A DNA stretch of 48,242 nucleotides. Source: Candidatus Cryptobacteroides choladohippi. GTDB taxonomy: Bacteria; Bacteroidota; Bacteroidia; Bacteroidales; UBA932. A model generated the notes under the pieces. That model saw nothing but the letters and a program-made list of their open reading frames with translations. It made no database searches and was not told the DNA's origin. Numbering within the stretch: the first letter of the stretch is position 1; the number at the start of each line of letters is the position of its first letter. The translations under genes were made by a program, and so were the position numbers. Positions 41,797 through 48,242 of the stretch are shown piece after piece. The stretch covers positions 1-48,242 of the forward strand of contig JAGHSF010000052.1 in NCBI GenBank assembly GCA_018065985.1, read 5' to 3'.

Positions 41797-43197
41797 TTAC
41801 TTATATATCTTGAGCACCTGTCCGGGCCTTATGTTGTCGGACTTCAGGTTGTTCCATTTCTTCATCTGTGCAACACTCACGCCATATTTGCTTGCAATGC
41901 GGCCAAGGTAGTCCCCGCTCTTCACCTTGTATGTGATGCTGCCAGACGAAGGTGCGGCGGACGCTTTCTTCTCTACGTCCTTCAGCACCTCCTCACACAG
42001 CAGCTCGCCCGCCTTGTGAAGATAGAGGGAATCCTGGTCGGCCTCCATGAAAGGAGCCGTCCACTTGTAGGGCAGGTTAAGGATGCAGGGTTCGCGGTCG
42101 GTGCCGGGAACGATGTCGTGTATGTACTTGGGGTTGAACTGGCGCAGATCGTCCTCAGGGACGCCCACCACGTCGCTGATCTGGGTGAAGTGGAGCTTAC
42201 GGCGTATCTCGAAGGTGTCAAGCTGGGCGGGCATGCCCACATCCATGGGCCTGATGCCGTATTCCCTTGCGTAGGTGAACGCATACATGGCACCGACGAA
42301 GGCGGGAACATAGCCGCGGGTCTCTCTTGGCAGATAGGGGTAGATGCTCCAGAAATCGCGCTTCTCCCCTGCCCGGTGAATAGCCTTGGCCACATTTCCG
42401 GTTCCGCAGTTGTACGAACTGATGGCAAGAGTCCAGTCGCCGAAGACCCTGTAGGCATCGCGCAGATAGCGTGCGGCAGCATCCACAGCCTTCACGACGT
42501 CCAGACGCTCATCCACGTAGGAATCGATGCAGAGGCCGTAACTCCTGGCCGTCTGATACATGAACTGCCACATTCCCCTGGCGCCGGCACGCGAGGTGGC
42601 GGTAGGGTTCAGCATCGACTCGATGATAGCCATGTACTTGAGTTCCAGAGGGATGTCGTATTTTGCGAAGGTTTCCTCGAAGATGGGGAAATAGAACTTG
42701 CTTACGCCAAGCACACGCTCCATGCCGGAATGCATCTTCTCAGAGTAGAGTATCATGTAGTTCTTCACCGTCTCGTTGAAAGGCAGGCTGAAGAAAGCCT
42801 TCATGTCGGCAAGGCGCTGTATCATCACCTCGTCGGGGACATTCGAGGTGAAATGTTCCACATCCATGTCATAATCCTCTATGGACTGGAAGTCAAGGTC
42901 ACGGTTGGCCTTGTACCAAAGATGAAGCAGCGAGTCCGTCTGGGCCGCAGTGTAGTTCTTGGGTTCATCGATGGCAGACTTGTCGGCGTCATCGTTCTGG
43001 TGCGCCTTCAGGGCTTCGGCACGCAAGGAGTCAAGTACGAACTGGAGCGAGTCCAGAGAAGCCTTCAGGGCATCGTTCTCACTTCGGAGGACTCCACGGT
43101 TCGGGAGTCTGAAATATTCCGAGAGGCTCATTCTCTGAGCGTTCGACTGAGAAAATGCGGCAAAGGCCAATACTATGAGGGCGAGGGTCTTCTTCAT
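41797..43197 (-). CDS. Lytic transglycosylase with LysM domains (MltD-like)
   Basis: 466 residues from the ATG at 43197, which gives the signal peptide MKKTLALIVLAFAAFSQSNA; an upstream start would overlap the DUF5683 gene. The family-1 SLT domain at about 185-320 has the catalytic glutamate in YMAIIESMLNPTATSRAGARGMWQFMYQTARSYGL and the later SYNCGTGNVAKAIHRAG and YVPAFVGAMYAFTYA. A LysM-like region (FTQISDVVGVPEDDLRQFNP) and a clear C-terminal LysM (YKVKSGDYLGRIASKYGVS) bind peptidoglycan. It cleaves glycan strands to 1,6-anhydromuropeptides. Cotranscribed with DUF5683/parAB; stop-to-start gap to DUF5683 is one base. Confidence 0.92.
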   Translation of the reverse strand: MKKTLALIVLAFAAFSQSNAQRMSLSEYFRLPNRGVLRSENDALKASLDSLQFVLDSLRAEALKAHQNDDADKSAIDEPKNYTAAQTDSLLHLWYKANRDLDFQSIEDYDMDVEHFTSNVPDEVMIQRLADMKAFFSLPFNETVKNYMILYSEKMHSGMERVLGVSKFYFPIFEETFAKYDIPLELKYMAIIESMLNPTATSRAGARGMWQFMYQTARSYGLCIDSYVDERLDVVKAVDAAARYLRDAYRVFGDWTLAISSYNCGTGNVAKAIHRAGEKRDFWSIYPYLPRETRGYVPAFVGAMYAFTYAREYGIRPMDVGMPAQLDTFEIRRKLHFTQISDVVGVPEDDLRQFNPKYIHDIVPGTDREPCILNLPYKWTAPFMEADQDSLYLHKAGELLCEEVLKDVEKKASAAPSSGSITYKVKSGDYLGRIASKYGVSVAQMKKWNNLKSDNIRPGQVLKIYK

Positions 43198-43198
43198 G

Positions 43199-44095
43199 TC
43201 AGAATTGCAGGCGGAGGCTGGCTCCCAGGGCGGGCATGTTTCCCATGGCAAACTGGTTGCCGGGGGGAATCACCGCGGGTTCAAGTTTCAGTGCTATGTC
43301 GTCCGATACTTCGAAGTCATGCATGTATGCGAACACATTCGCGTCCATCACCTGGATCAGGTACACCAGGCAGATGGCAATGATGGAATAATCACGGTAG
43401 GACCGGTAGATGTCACGGTAGTATTTCGCGGTTTCAGCGGAGATGGGGCCTGTGTAGGGAACATATCCCGGATCGTCCGGTTTCATGGTCGCGGCCTTGT
43501 AGATATCGCGGAAACGGTTGAAATTCACGTTGTTGATGTCGTAGAAATGATAGGCGCACACAAGTCCGCCCACATAGATGGGAATCTTCCAGAACTCCCC
43601 GTTGTATGCCTGTCCGAGTCCGGGGCAGAGTACGGAGTATAGCGTGGCCTTGCCTGGATAGGGACGCGGCGAGGGCTTGTAGTTGGCCACACCGTCGAAC
43701 AGAGTGGCCCAGTATGCAAGGCCGGCACCGACGTAGCACCATCTGGCGGCGTCGGGGCGGCCATTCTTGGAGAACATTATGCCCGAACCAACTCCCGCGC
43801 CTATCGCGGCGTATGAAACGGGCAGTTTCCAGTACTGCCTGTTGTATATCTGCTGGGCGCCGACGAACACGGTGGAGCCTGCGAACATGGTACCGATCCT
43901 GGCCTCGCGCTCATGCCTGAGCCCTCCGAAGAATTCGGAGAATGAGAACACAGCGTCGGTAGTGTCCTTGCGGGCGTTGGGGCCGTCATCATTGTAGCTC
44001 TGAGAGAAAGCCTCCTTCCTGAACTGCCCGCTGGCAGTCCACGGCTGCAGTGCGGCAATCGCCGCAAGCATCAGGCACAGAAAGGCTCTCCTCAT
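43199..44095 (-). CDS. DUF5683 membrane protein
   Basis: 298 residues from the ATG at 44095, one base after the parB stop; a TTG start at 44113 would overlap parB and is less likely. Signal peptide MRRAFLCLMLAAIAALQPWTASG. The conserved core has several hydrophobic segments: PVSYAAIGAGVGSGIMFSKNG, then SPRPYPGKATLYSVLCPGLGQAYNGEFWKIPIYVGGLVCAYHFY, the DUF5683 signature, and YSIIAICLVYLIQVMDANVFAYM. Function unknown; found between parB and a lytic transglycosylase throughout the Bacteroidetes, which suggests a link between chromosome segregation and wall growth. Confidence 0.85.
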   Translation of the reverse strand: MRRAFLCLMLAAIAALQPWTASGQFRKEAFSQSYNDDGPNARKDTTDAVFSFSEFFGGLRHEREARIGTMFAGSTVFVGAQQIYNRQYWKLPVSYAAIGAGVGSGIMFSKNGRPDAARWCYVGAGLAYWATLFDGVANYKPSPRPYPGKATLYSVLCPGLGQAYNGEFWKIPIYVGGLVCAYHFYDINNVNFNRFRDIYKAATMKPDDPGYVPYTGPISAETAKYYRDIYRSYRDYSIIAICLVYLIQVMDANVFAYMHDFEVSDDIALKLEPAVIPPGNQFAMGNMPALGASLRLQF

Positions 44096-44096
44096 C

Positions 44097-45035
44097 CTAC
44101 TGAATCCTTTCAAGTGCCTCGAGGAACGAGTTGACCTCGTCGTCGGAGGAGAATCTGATTGTCATTGTGCCCTTTCCGCTGGCGCTGCGCTTCACGGAGA
44201 CATTGTCGGAGAAGTAGCGGCCTACGCAGCCCATGAGGCGGCCGTACTGCTCGGGAAGAGGAATCTCCTTCCTGGCTGCCTTGCGGGGCACGCCGCTCCC
44301 GGTAAGCTGGATCTTTCTGACTATCTGCTCAAGCTGGCGGACGCTCAGCCCGTCGGCAAGGACAAGGTCGCAGAGCTGCTCCTGCACTGCAGGGTCGTCG
44401 ACTCCGAGAATTGCCTTGGCATGGCCGGGAGACACAAGACCTACCTTGAGGTCATGCTGCACCTTTGCAGGAAGCTTGAGAAGCCGGAGCGTGTTTGCCA
44501 CGGTAGCGCGGTTCTTGCCAAGCCTTTCGGCCATCTGGTCCTGAGTGAAGCGGCACTCCTCGATCAGGCGCTGGTAGCTGAGGGCCAGTTCGATGGGGTC
44601 GAGATTCTCGCGCTGGACGTTCTCGACTATGGCCATCTCCAGCATTCCCTGGTCATTGGTCTCGCGAACGTAGGCGGGTATGGTGCTCATGCCGCACATG
44701 CGGCAGGCCTTGAAGCGGCGCTCGCCGCTGATGATCTGATATCGGTTCTCCCCCACCTTGCGAACGGTGATGGGCTGGATGAGACCGAGATTGCGTATCG
44801 ACGCGGCAAGCTCGTCGAGAGCAGTCTGGTCGAAAGACATACGGGGCTGGAAAGGATTGGGATCGATGGCATCCACGGGAACGCGAAGCACTCCGGCAGT
44901 ATCCTGGTTGTGGGTCGATCCGGCCACCGCCTTGTTCACATATCCGACGGGCTTTCTCAGCTGATCAGCATTGGGAACCTCGCCCAGAATTGCGCTCAGG
45001 CCCTTTCCGAGGCCCTTGACTTCCTTATAACTCAT
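44097..45035 (-). CDS. parB: Chromosome-partitioning protein ParB
   Basis: 312 residues. Binds parS sites and spreads along DNA as a CTP-dependent clamp. N-terminal domain: VDAIDPNPFQPRMSFDQTALDELAASIRNLGLIQPITVR, then the CTP-binding motif YQIISGERRFKACRM and the ENVQRENLDPIE motif. The helix-turn-helix (TQDQMAERLGKNRATVANTLRLLKLP) follows and a C-terminal dimerisation domain ends the protein. Start overlaps the parA stop by four bases. Confidence 0.95.
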   Translation of the reverse strand: MSYKEVKGLGKGLSAILGEVPNADQLRKPVGYVNKAVAGSTHNQDTAGVLRVPVDAIDPNPFQPRMSFDQTALDELAASIRNLGLIQPITVRKVGENRYQIISGERRFKACRMCGMSTIPAYVRETNDQGMLEMAIVENVQRENLDPIELALSYQRLIEECRFTQDQMAERLGKNRATVANTLRLLKLPAKVQHDLKVGLVSPGHAKAILGVDDPAVQEQLCDLVLADGLSVRQLEQIVRKIQLTGSGVPRKAARKEIPLPEQYGRLMGCVGRYFSDNVSVKRSASGKGTMTIRFSSDDEVNSFLEALERIQ

Positions 45036-45808
45036 ATTGTTTGTCCGTTGTTTTCAAGAACCTCCTTTGCAAGGTTCATATAGTTTGACGAGCCGTTGCT
45101 CATGATGTCGTAGAGAATGATGGGCTTGCCGTGAGACGGCGCCTCGCTGAGGCGGATGTTGCGCTGGATGATGGTCTTGAACACCATGTCCTTGAAGTGG
45201 TCCCTGAGTTCGGCGACGACCTGGGTGTGCACACGGGTGCGGCCGTCGAACATCGTGATGAGGAAGCCCTCTATCTGCAGCGAAGGATTCACGCCGCCCT
45301 GCACCAGACGTATGGTCTGAAGAAGCTTTCCGAGACCTTCCAGCGCAAAGAACTCGGGCTGCACGGGAATGATGACGGAGTCGGCCGCGGTGAGGGTGTT
45401 GACCGTGATGAGGCCAAGAGACGGCGAGCAGTCTATGATGATGAAGTCGTAGTTGTGCCTGATGGGAGCAAGGGCACGCTTCAGCACCGACTCGCGTTCC
45501 GGCATGTTCAGCATCTCCACTTCGGCCGCAACGAGGTCGATGTGGGAAGGGATCATGTGCAGGCCTGCCATCTCGGTCTGGATGAGAGCATCCTCGATAC
45601 CGATCTGACCGATCATGACCTCATACAGGGTGCGATGCTCATCGTTGTCCGGAGAGAAGTTCAGGCCCGAAGTCGTGTTGGCCTGAGGATCGGCATCGAT
45701 GATGAGGACTTTCTTCTCAAGAACGGCAAGGGATGCCGCCAAGTTGATGGCTGTCGTGGTTTTGCCGACTCCACCTTTCTGGTTCGCAATAGCTATTACC
45801 TTTCCCAT
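45032..45808 (-). CDS. parA: Chromosome-partitioning ATPase ParA/Soj
   Basis: 258 residues. Deviant Walker A motif KGGVGKTTTAINLAASLA near residue 11, DADPQANTTSGL, and IIIDCSPSLGLITVNTL (Walker B). No N-terminal helix-turn-helix, as for chromosomal Soj-type ParA, so any autoregulation would need ParB or another factor. It drives ParB-parS movement. First gene of a minus-strand run that continues to 35698 with no gap larger than 32 bp. Confidence 0.95.
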   Translation of the reverse strand: MGKVIAIANQKGGVGKTTTAINLAASLAVLEKKVLIIDADPQANTTSGLNFSPDNDEHRTLYEVMIGQIGIEDALIQTEMAGLHMIPSHIDLVAAEVEMLNMPERESVLKRALAPIRHNYDFIIIDCSPSLGLITVNTLTAADSVIIPVQPEFFALEGLGKLLQTIRLVQGGVNPSLQIEGFLITMFDGRTRVHTQVVAELRDHFKDMVFKTIIQRNIRLSEAPSHGKPIILYDIMSNGSSNYMNLAKEVLENNGQTI

Positions 45809-45814
45809 TTACTA

Positions 45815-45830
45815 ACTTCTATATAGAAGT
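45815..45830. promoter_or_regulatory. 16-bp perfect palindrome in the parA leader
   Basis: ACTTCTATATAGAAGT is its own reverse complement. It lies between the parA -7 element and the parA start, at or just after the predicted transcription start, where a bound protein would block transcription. The binding protein is not known. Confidence 0.5.
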
Positions 45831-45831
45831 G

Positions 45832-45839
45832 CAAATTTA
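45832..45839 (-). promoter_or_regulatory. parA -7 element
   Basis: On the minus strand 45839 to 45832 reads TAAATTTG, matching TAnnTTTG. The leader to the parA start (45808) would be about 20 nt. Confidence 0.5.
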
Positions 45840-45852
45840 ATAAAAAAATTCC

Positions 45853-45860
45853 TAATTTTG
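45853..45860 (+). promoter_or_regulatory. Lipid kinase gene -7 element
   Basis: TAATTTTG matches TAnnTTTG. Four bases separate it from the ATG at 45865, implying a leaderless or near-leaderless message. It lies 13 bp from the divergent parA element. Confidence 0.45.
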
Positions 45861-45864
45861 CAGC

Positions 45865-46815
45865 ATGACTGAGACCAAGACCGAATGGTATTTCATAGTG
45901 AACCCCAGGGCAGGATCCGGCAGGACCATGTCCGAATGGGTTCCCGCTGAGCGGAAGATGGAAAAGCTCGGCATAAGGTACGTCACAGCATACACAGACT
46001 ACAAGCGTCATGCCATGGGACTCGCCTATGACGCAGCAGCCGAAGGATACAGGAGAATCGTGGCCGTCGGTGGCGACGGAAGCATACACGAAGTCCTGAA
46101 CGGAGTCGCAAAGTTCTGCGACTGGACCGGCACCCCTACCGAAGAGTTTTATCTGGGCGTCATGCCCATAGGGTCAGGCAACGACTGGATCAAGTCTTTC
46201 GGCGTCCCTCATGACGTCAGCGACGTTGTGGACCTCATCAGGAAGGAATCATTCACCAGGATGGACGTTGTGCAGGTCAACTGCGCAGAGAACAAGATGA
46301 GCTACATGGCAAACATCGGGGGCATAGGATTCGACCCGCATGTGTGCCAGAGAGTCAACATGCAGAAGGAGGCCGGAATGCGCGGAAAGCGCATCTATCT
46401 GAACGCCCTGTTTCATACCATGAGCTCGCTCTGTACACTGAATATCAAAGTCATAGCTGACGGGAACACGGTTTTCGAAGGGCTCTGCTACTCCATGGCT
46501 CTCGGCAACGGAAAGTATTCAGGAAGCGGCATGCGCCAGGTGCCCGGAGCCATGTACGACGACAATCTTCTCGACTTCACAATCGTTCCGAAGATGCCGC
46601 TCGGAAGCATGGTCAGGCTCCTCCCCCACCTGTTCGACGGCAAGGTCACCGAGTCCTCCCGCCTCGTCTGCGGGCGCTGCAGGACCCTCCAGGTAATCCC
46701 CATGAACGCGGAATCGGCAGACATCATCGAACTCGACGGAGAGATAGAAGGCAACCTGCCCATCAGCATAGAGATGACAGGCCGCCAGATCAACGTGATA
46801 AAAGGAGACAAATAA
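45865..46815 (+). CDS. Diacylglycerol kinase family lipid kinase
   Basis: 316 residues. N-terminal nucleotide-binding domain with FIVNPRAGSGR and the signature IVAVGGDGSIHEVLNGVAKF, followed by LGVMPIGSGNDWIKSFGV. The C-terminal beta-rich domain contains MANIGGIGFDPHVC and YSMALGNGKYSGSGMRQVPGA, which is typical of the YegS/DgkB group. It phosphorylates a lipid such as diacylglycerol, or sphingoid bases as some Bacteroidetes do; the substrate is not resolvable here. The obg-like fragment starts eight bases after its stop, so it probably headed an operon with obg. Confidence 0.9.
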   Translation: MTETKTEWYFIVNPRAGSGRTMSEWVPAERKMEKLGIRYVTAYTDYKRHAMGLAYDAAAEGYRRIVAVGGDGSIHEVLNGVAKFCDWTGTPTEEFYLGVMPIGSGNDWIKSFGVPHDVSDVVDLIRKESFTRMDVVQVNCAENKMSYMANIGGIGFDPHVCQRVNMQKEAGMRGKRIYLNALFHTMSSLCTLNIKVIADGNTVFEGLCYSMALGNGKYSGSGMRQVPGAMYDDNLLDFTIVPKMPLGSMVRLLPHLFDGKVTESSRLVCGRCRTLQVIPMNAESADIIELDGEIEGNLPISIEMTGRQINVIKGDK

Positions 46816-46823
46816 GAATCATC

Positions 46824-46865
46824 ATGCCAGACAGCAATTTCATAGACTACGTGTCGATACCCTAA
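46824..46865 (+). pseudogene. obg: 5' fragment of GTPase gene obg, cut by the mobile element
   Basis: ATG at 46824 opens the frame MPDSNFIDYVSIP and then a stop. Bacteroidetes Obg proteins begin like MAESNFVDYVKIY, so about eight of thirteen residues agree, at the right place in a gene (position 1). The match stops abruptly after about twelve codons and DNA of different composition follows. I read this as the first codons of obg, separated from the rest by insertion. The peptide is short, so chance cannot be excluded. Confidence 0.55.
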
Positions 46866-46890
46866 GAAACAAGCAGAAACATAAATAAGC

Positions 46891-46930
46891 AAAACGGCTT
46901 TACATAACCCTGTAGGGCCGTTTTTGTATT
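46891..46930 (+). terminator. Terminator at the element edge
   Basis: AAAACGGC (46891-46898) pairs with GCCGTTTT (46917-46924), with the T-run continuing as TTTTTG. It would stop transcription coming from the lipid kinase/obg promoter before the element. Confidence 0.7.
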
Positions 46931-46978
46931 TTTACCCTTATGTTTGATAAGCCTTTAAAAATGCAATTTTCTGCAAAT

Positions 46979-46999
46979 TTTGTTACTCGTTTGTTACTC
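46979..46999 (+). repeat. Tandem direct repeat TTTGTTACTC
   Basis: Two exact copies of TTTGTTACTC at 46979-46988 and 46990-46999, one base apart (11-bp period, one helix turn). A partly inverted copy (GAGTATGTAAA, 47005-47015) follows. The position upstream of a tyrosine recombinase gene suggests arm-type binding sites for the integrase or excisionase; this is inference. Confidence 0.5.
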
Positions 47000-47079
47000 A
47001 AAGAGAGTATGTAAAGTATTGAGTTTTAGAGAACAACGCACGTTTTGCTTACGGATTGTTAGTTGTTTTTTAGGGCTAT

Positions 47080-47111
47080 TTTGCCAAAATCCCCCATTTT
47101 TTGTATATTTG
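47080..47111 (+). promoter_or_regulatory. Integrase promoter
   Basis: TTTG at 47080-47083 and TATATTTG at 47104-47111, 20 bp apart, a near-perfect Bacteroidetes promoter. Leader to the ATG at 47138 is about 20-25 nt. Confidence 0.65.
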
Positions 47112-47137
47112 TATAGGTTTATTTACGGTTAAGGCGT

Positions 47138-48242
47138 ATGAATAAAGATGGAGCAAATAGCAAAGAATCGGTGAGAATCCGTTTCAAGAGTCTGGCTGAT
47201 GGCAGCCAGTCTATCTATCTCGATTGCTACTACAAGGGGAAGAGAGAATACCGTTTCTTAAACATTTACCTCAAGCCAGAAAAAGGCCGCGGGAATAAAG
47301 CATGGAACAAACAGCAGCTCGCTCTCGCCGAGGCATCAAAGCCCAGACGATTGTCGATATGCAGAACGGCAAGTTCGGTTTCCGCGATACCAAAGCGGCC
47401 GAGAAGACCAACTTCATCGCCTATCTTGAGGACATGCTTGCTGGTTACGAAGCAAAAGGCCAGACTGCATGCGCCAATCTGATGAAGAACACCATCCGCA
47501 GACTCATCGCTTACAAAGGCAAGCTCATTCCGATCAGCGGAGTAACCAAAGAATACCTCATCGGCTTCATCGACTTCCTCAACGCGGAGGGCAACTCCTT
47601 TGACAAGAAATCCAAAGACCCAGAGCGACAGATCAAGCCGCTCAGTGGAGTCTACAAGGAAGCCATGTATAACCGTATCATGGTCGCCCTCAACAAAGCG
47701 GAAAGAGAAGGTATCATTCTTAGGAATCCCGGCAAAAACGTGGACAGCAGCCTCCGTCCCCGTGCCGAGGAAAGCAAACGTGAATACCTCACTCTCGACG
47801 AGGTCAAAGCAATAATCAACACAAAATACACCCCCAAGAACCACATCAAGGAGGCGTTCCTGTTCTGTTGCTTCAGCGGTCTCCGTTTTTCCGACATCTA
47901 CAAACTCACCTGGGGCGAAATCAAGATAGCTCAAGACGGAGAAGCACGCATTGAAACAAGAATGAAGAAAACCAAGAAGGACGTCTACATCCCTCTCTCG
48001 GAGAATGCTCTCGCTTGGCTCCCTGAAAGAGGAGATATGCCTGACGAAGCCAGGATCTTCTATCTCCTTCCAGACCAGTCTGGAAATGCCGATGCCCGCC
48101 TAAGGACACTCGTCAAGCATGCAGGCATCACCAAGAAAGTCTCCTTCCACGTCGGCCGCCACACCTTCGCAACTCTCACACTGACCTACGGAGCAGACCT
48201 CTACACCGTCTCCAAGCTCCTCGGCCACTGCAATATCCGCAC
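47138..48242 (+). pseudogene. Tyrosine recombinase/integrase with internal frameshift, truncated by the window end
   Basis: The first 66 codons (47138-47335) encode the N-terminal arm-binding part (VRIRFKSLADGSQSIYLDCYY...LALAEA). At about 47333-47337 (GAGGCATCAAAG) the reading frame changes by one base: the original frame goes on out of register to 47482, whereas integrase sequence continues in the next frame (IKAQTIVDMQNGKFGF, 47335 onward) to the window end. One inserted base would restore it. The second part has the core-binding domain and catalytic residues of the Bacteroidetes tyrosine recombinase type: GLRFSDIYKLTW (arginine), KTKKDVYIPL (lysine), HVGRHTFATL (histidine and arginine) and LLGHCNI; the tyrosine lies beyond 48242. 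An alternative ATG at 47302 could start the second frame, giving a protein lacking the N-terminal domain. Confidence 0.8.

Larger units (their letters stand above)
46816..47137. other. Junction and integrase upstream region of the mobile element
   Basis: About 320 bp. It holds the obg fragment (46824-46865), a terminator (46891-46930), a tandem 10-bp direct repeat (46979-46999) and the integrase promoter (47080-47111). From about 46866 onward it is markedly AT-rich, unlike the coding DNA before it. The junction between host and element is probably between about 46850 and 46870; its exact place cannot be fixed without the other end. Confidence 0.5.

Noticed and set aside
41755..43383. Long plus-strand open frame (542 codons) opposite the lytic transglycosylase
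   Set aside because: It mirrors the transglycosylase gene and runs into its neighbours; its product has no recognisable motif, while the minus-strand frame has catalytic and LysM motifs.

Overview
This window looks like a chromosomal stretch from a member of the Bacteroidota, most likely order Bacteroidales. Several things point that way: promoters of the TTTG / TAnnTTTG type ahead of most transcription units, little sign of Shine-Dalgarno dependence, Rho with a long disordered insert, a Chlamydia/Bacteroidetes-type V-ATPase operon, the parA-parB-DUF5683-lytic transglycosylase block, and lipoproteins with short N-terminal lipoboxes. Genes are densely packed, coding DNA is moderately GC-rich and intergenic DNA is AT-rich. 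No rRNA, tRNA or CRISPR array was seen.

Layout. 1-1.75 kb (+): an XRE-type regulator, a degenerate dihydroorotate-dehydrogenase-like protein and a CinA C-terminal amidase, closed by a strong terminator. 1.9-2.05 kb (+): an orphan promoter-terminator pair that probably makes a small RNA of about 110 nt. 2.07-8.56 kb (-): ftsH, cdsA, psd, a zinc metallopeptidase, a DUF3467 protein, kdsC and an RluA-family pseudouridine synthase, tightly packed and mostly about the cell envelope. birA diverges from ftsH. 9.16-12.67 kb (-): dnaA, pepD, rpe. 12.97-18.82 kb: an N-acetylmuramoyl-alanine amidase (-) diverging from lptD (+), then rho (+). 18.83-21.5 kb (-): tgt, an LptF/LptG permease, dut. 21.57-23.12 kb (+): a nucleoside permease and a stand-alone PqqD-like protein.

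23.2-28.4 kb (-) is a spermidine/putrescine ABC system (potABCD) headed by a predicted outer-membrane beta-barrel protein. 28.56-35.62 kb (+) is a complete-looking seven-gene V-type ATPase operon (E, DUF2764, A, B, D, I, K). The K-subunit residues match the Na+-binding set known from Enterococcus hirae. A rho-independent terminator ends it.

35.7-45.8 kb is one unbroken minus-strand run: parA, parB, DUF5683, lytic transglycosylase, luxS, an OB-fold/TonB fusion, a large outer-membrane barrel, a PI-PLC-like lipoprotein and a GH43-like lipoprotein. The last four could form a small nutrient-acquisition module. A lipid kinase diverges from parA.

46.8-48.2 kb is the most striking region. Just after the lipid kinase come the first 12-13 codons of what looks like the GTPase gene obg, cut off abruptly. 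They are followed by AT-rich foreign-looking DNA and a tyrosine recombinase gene that carries a frameshift and runs off the window. This reads as the left edge of an integrated mobile element sitting in the 5' end of obg.
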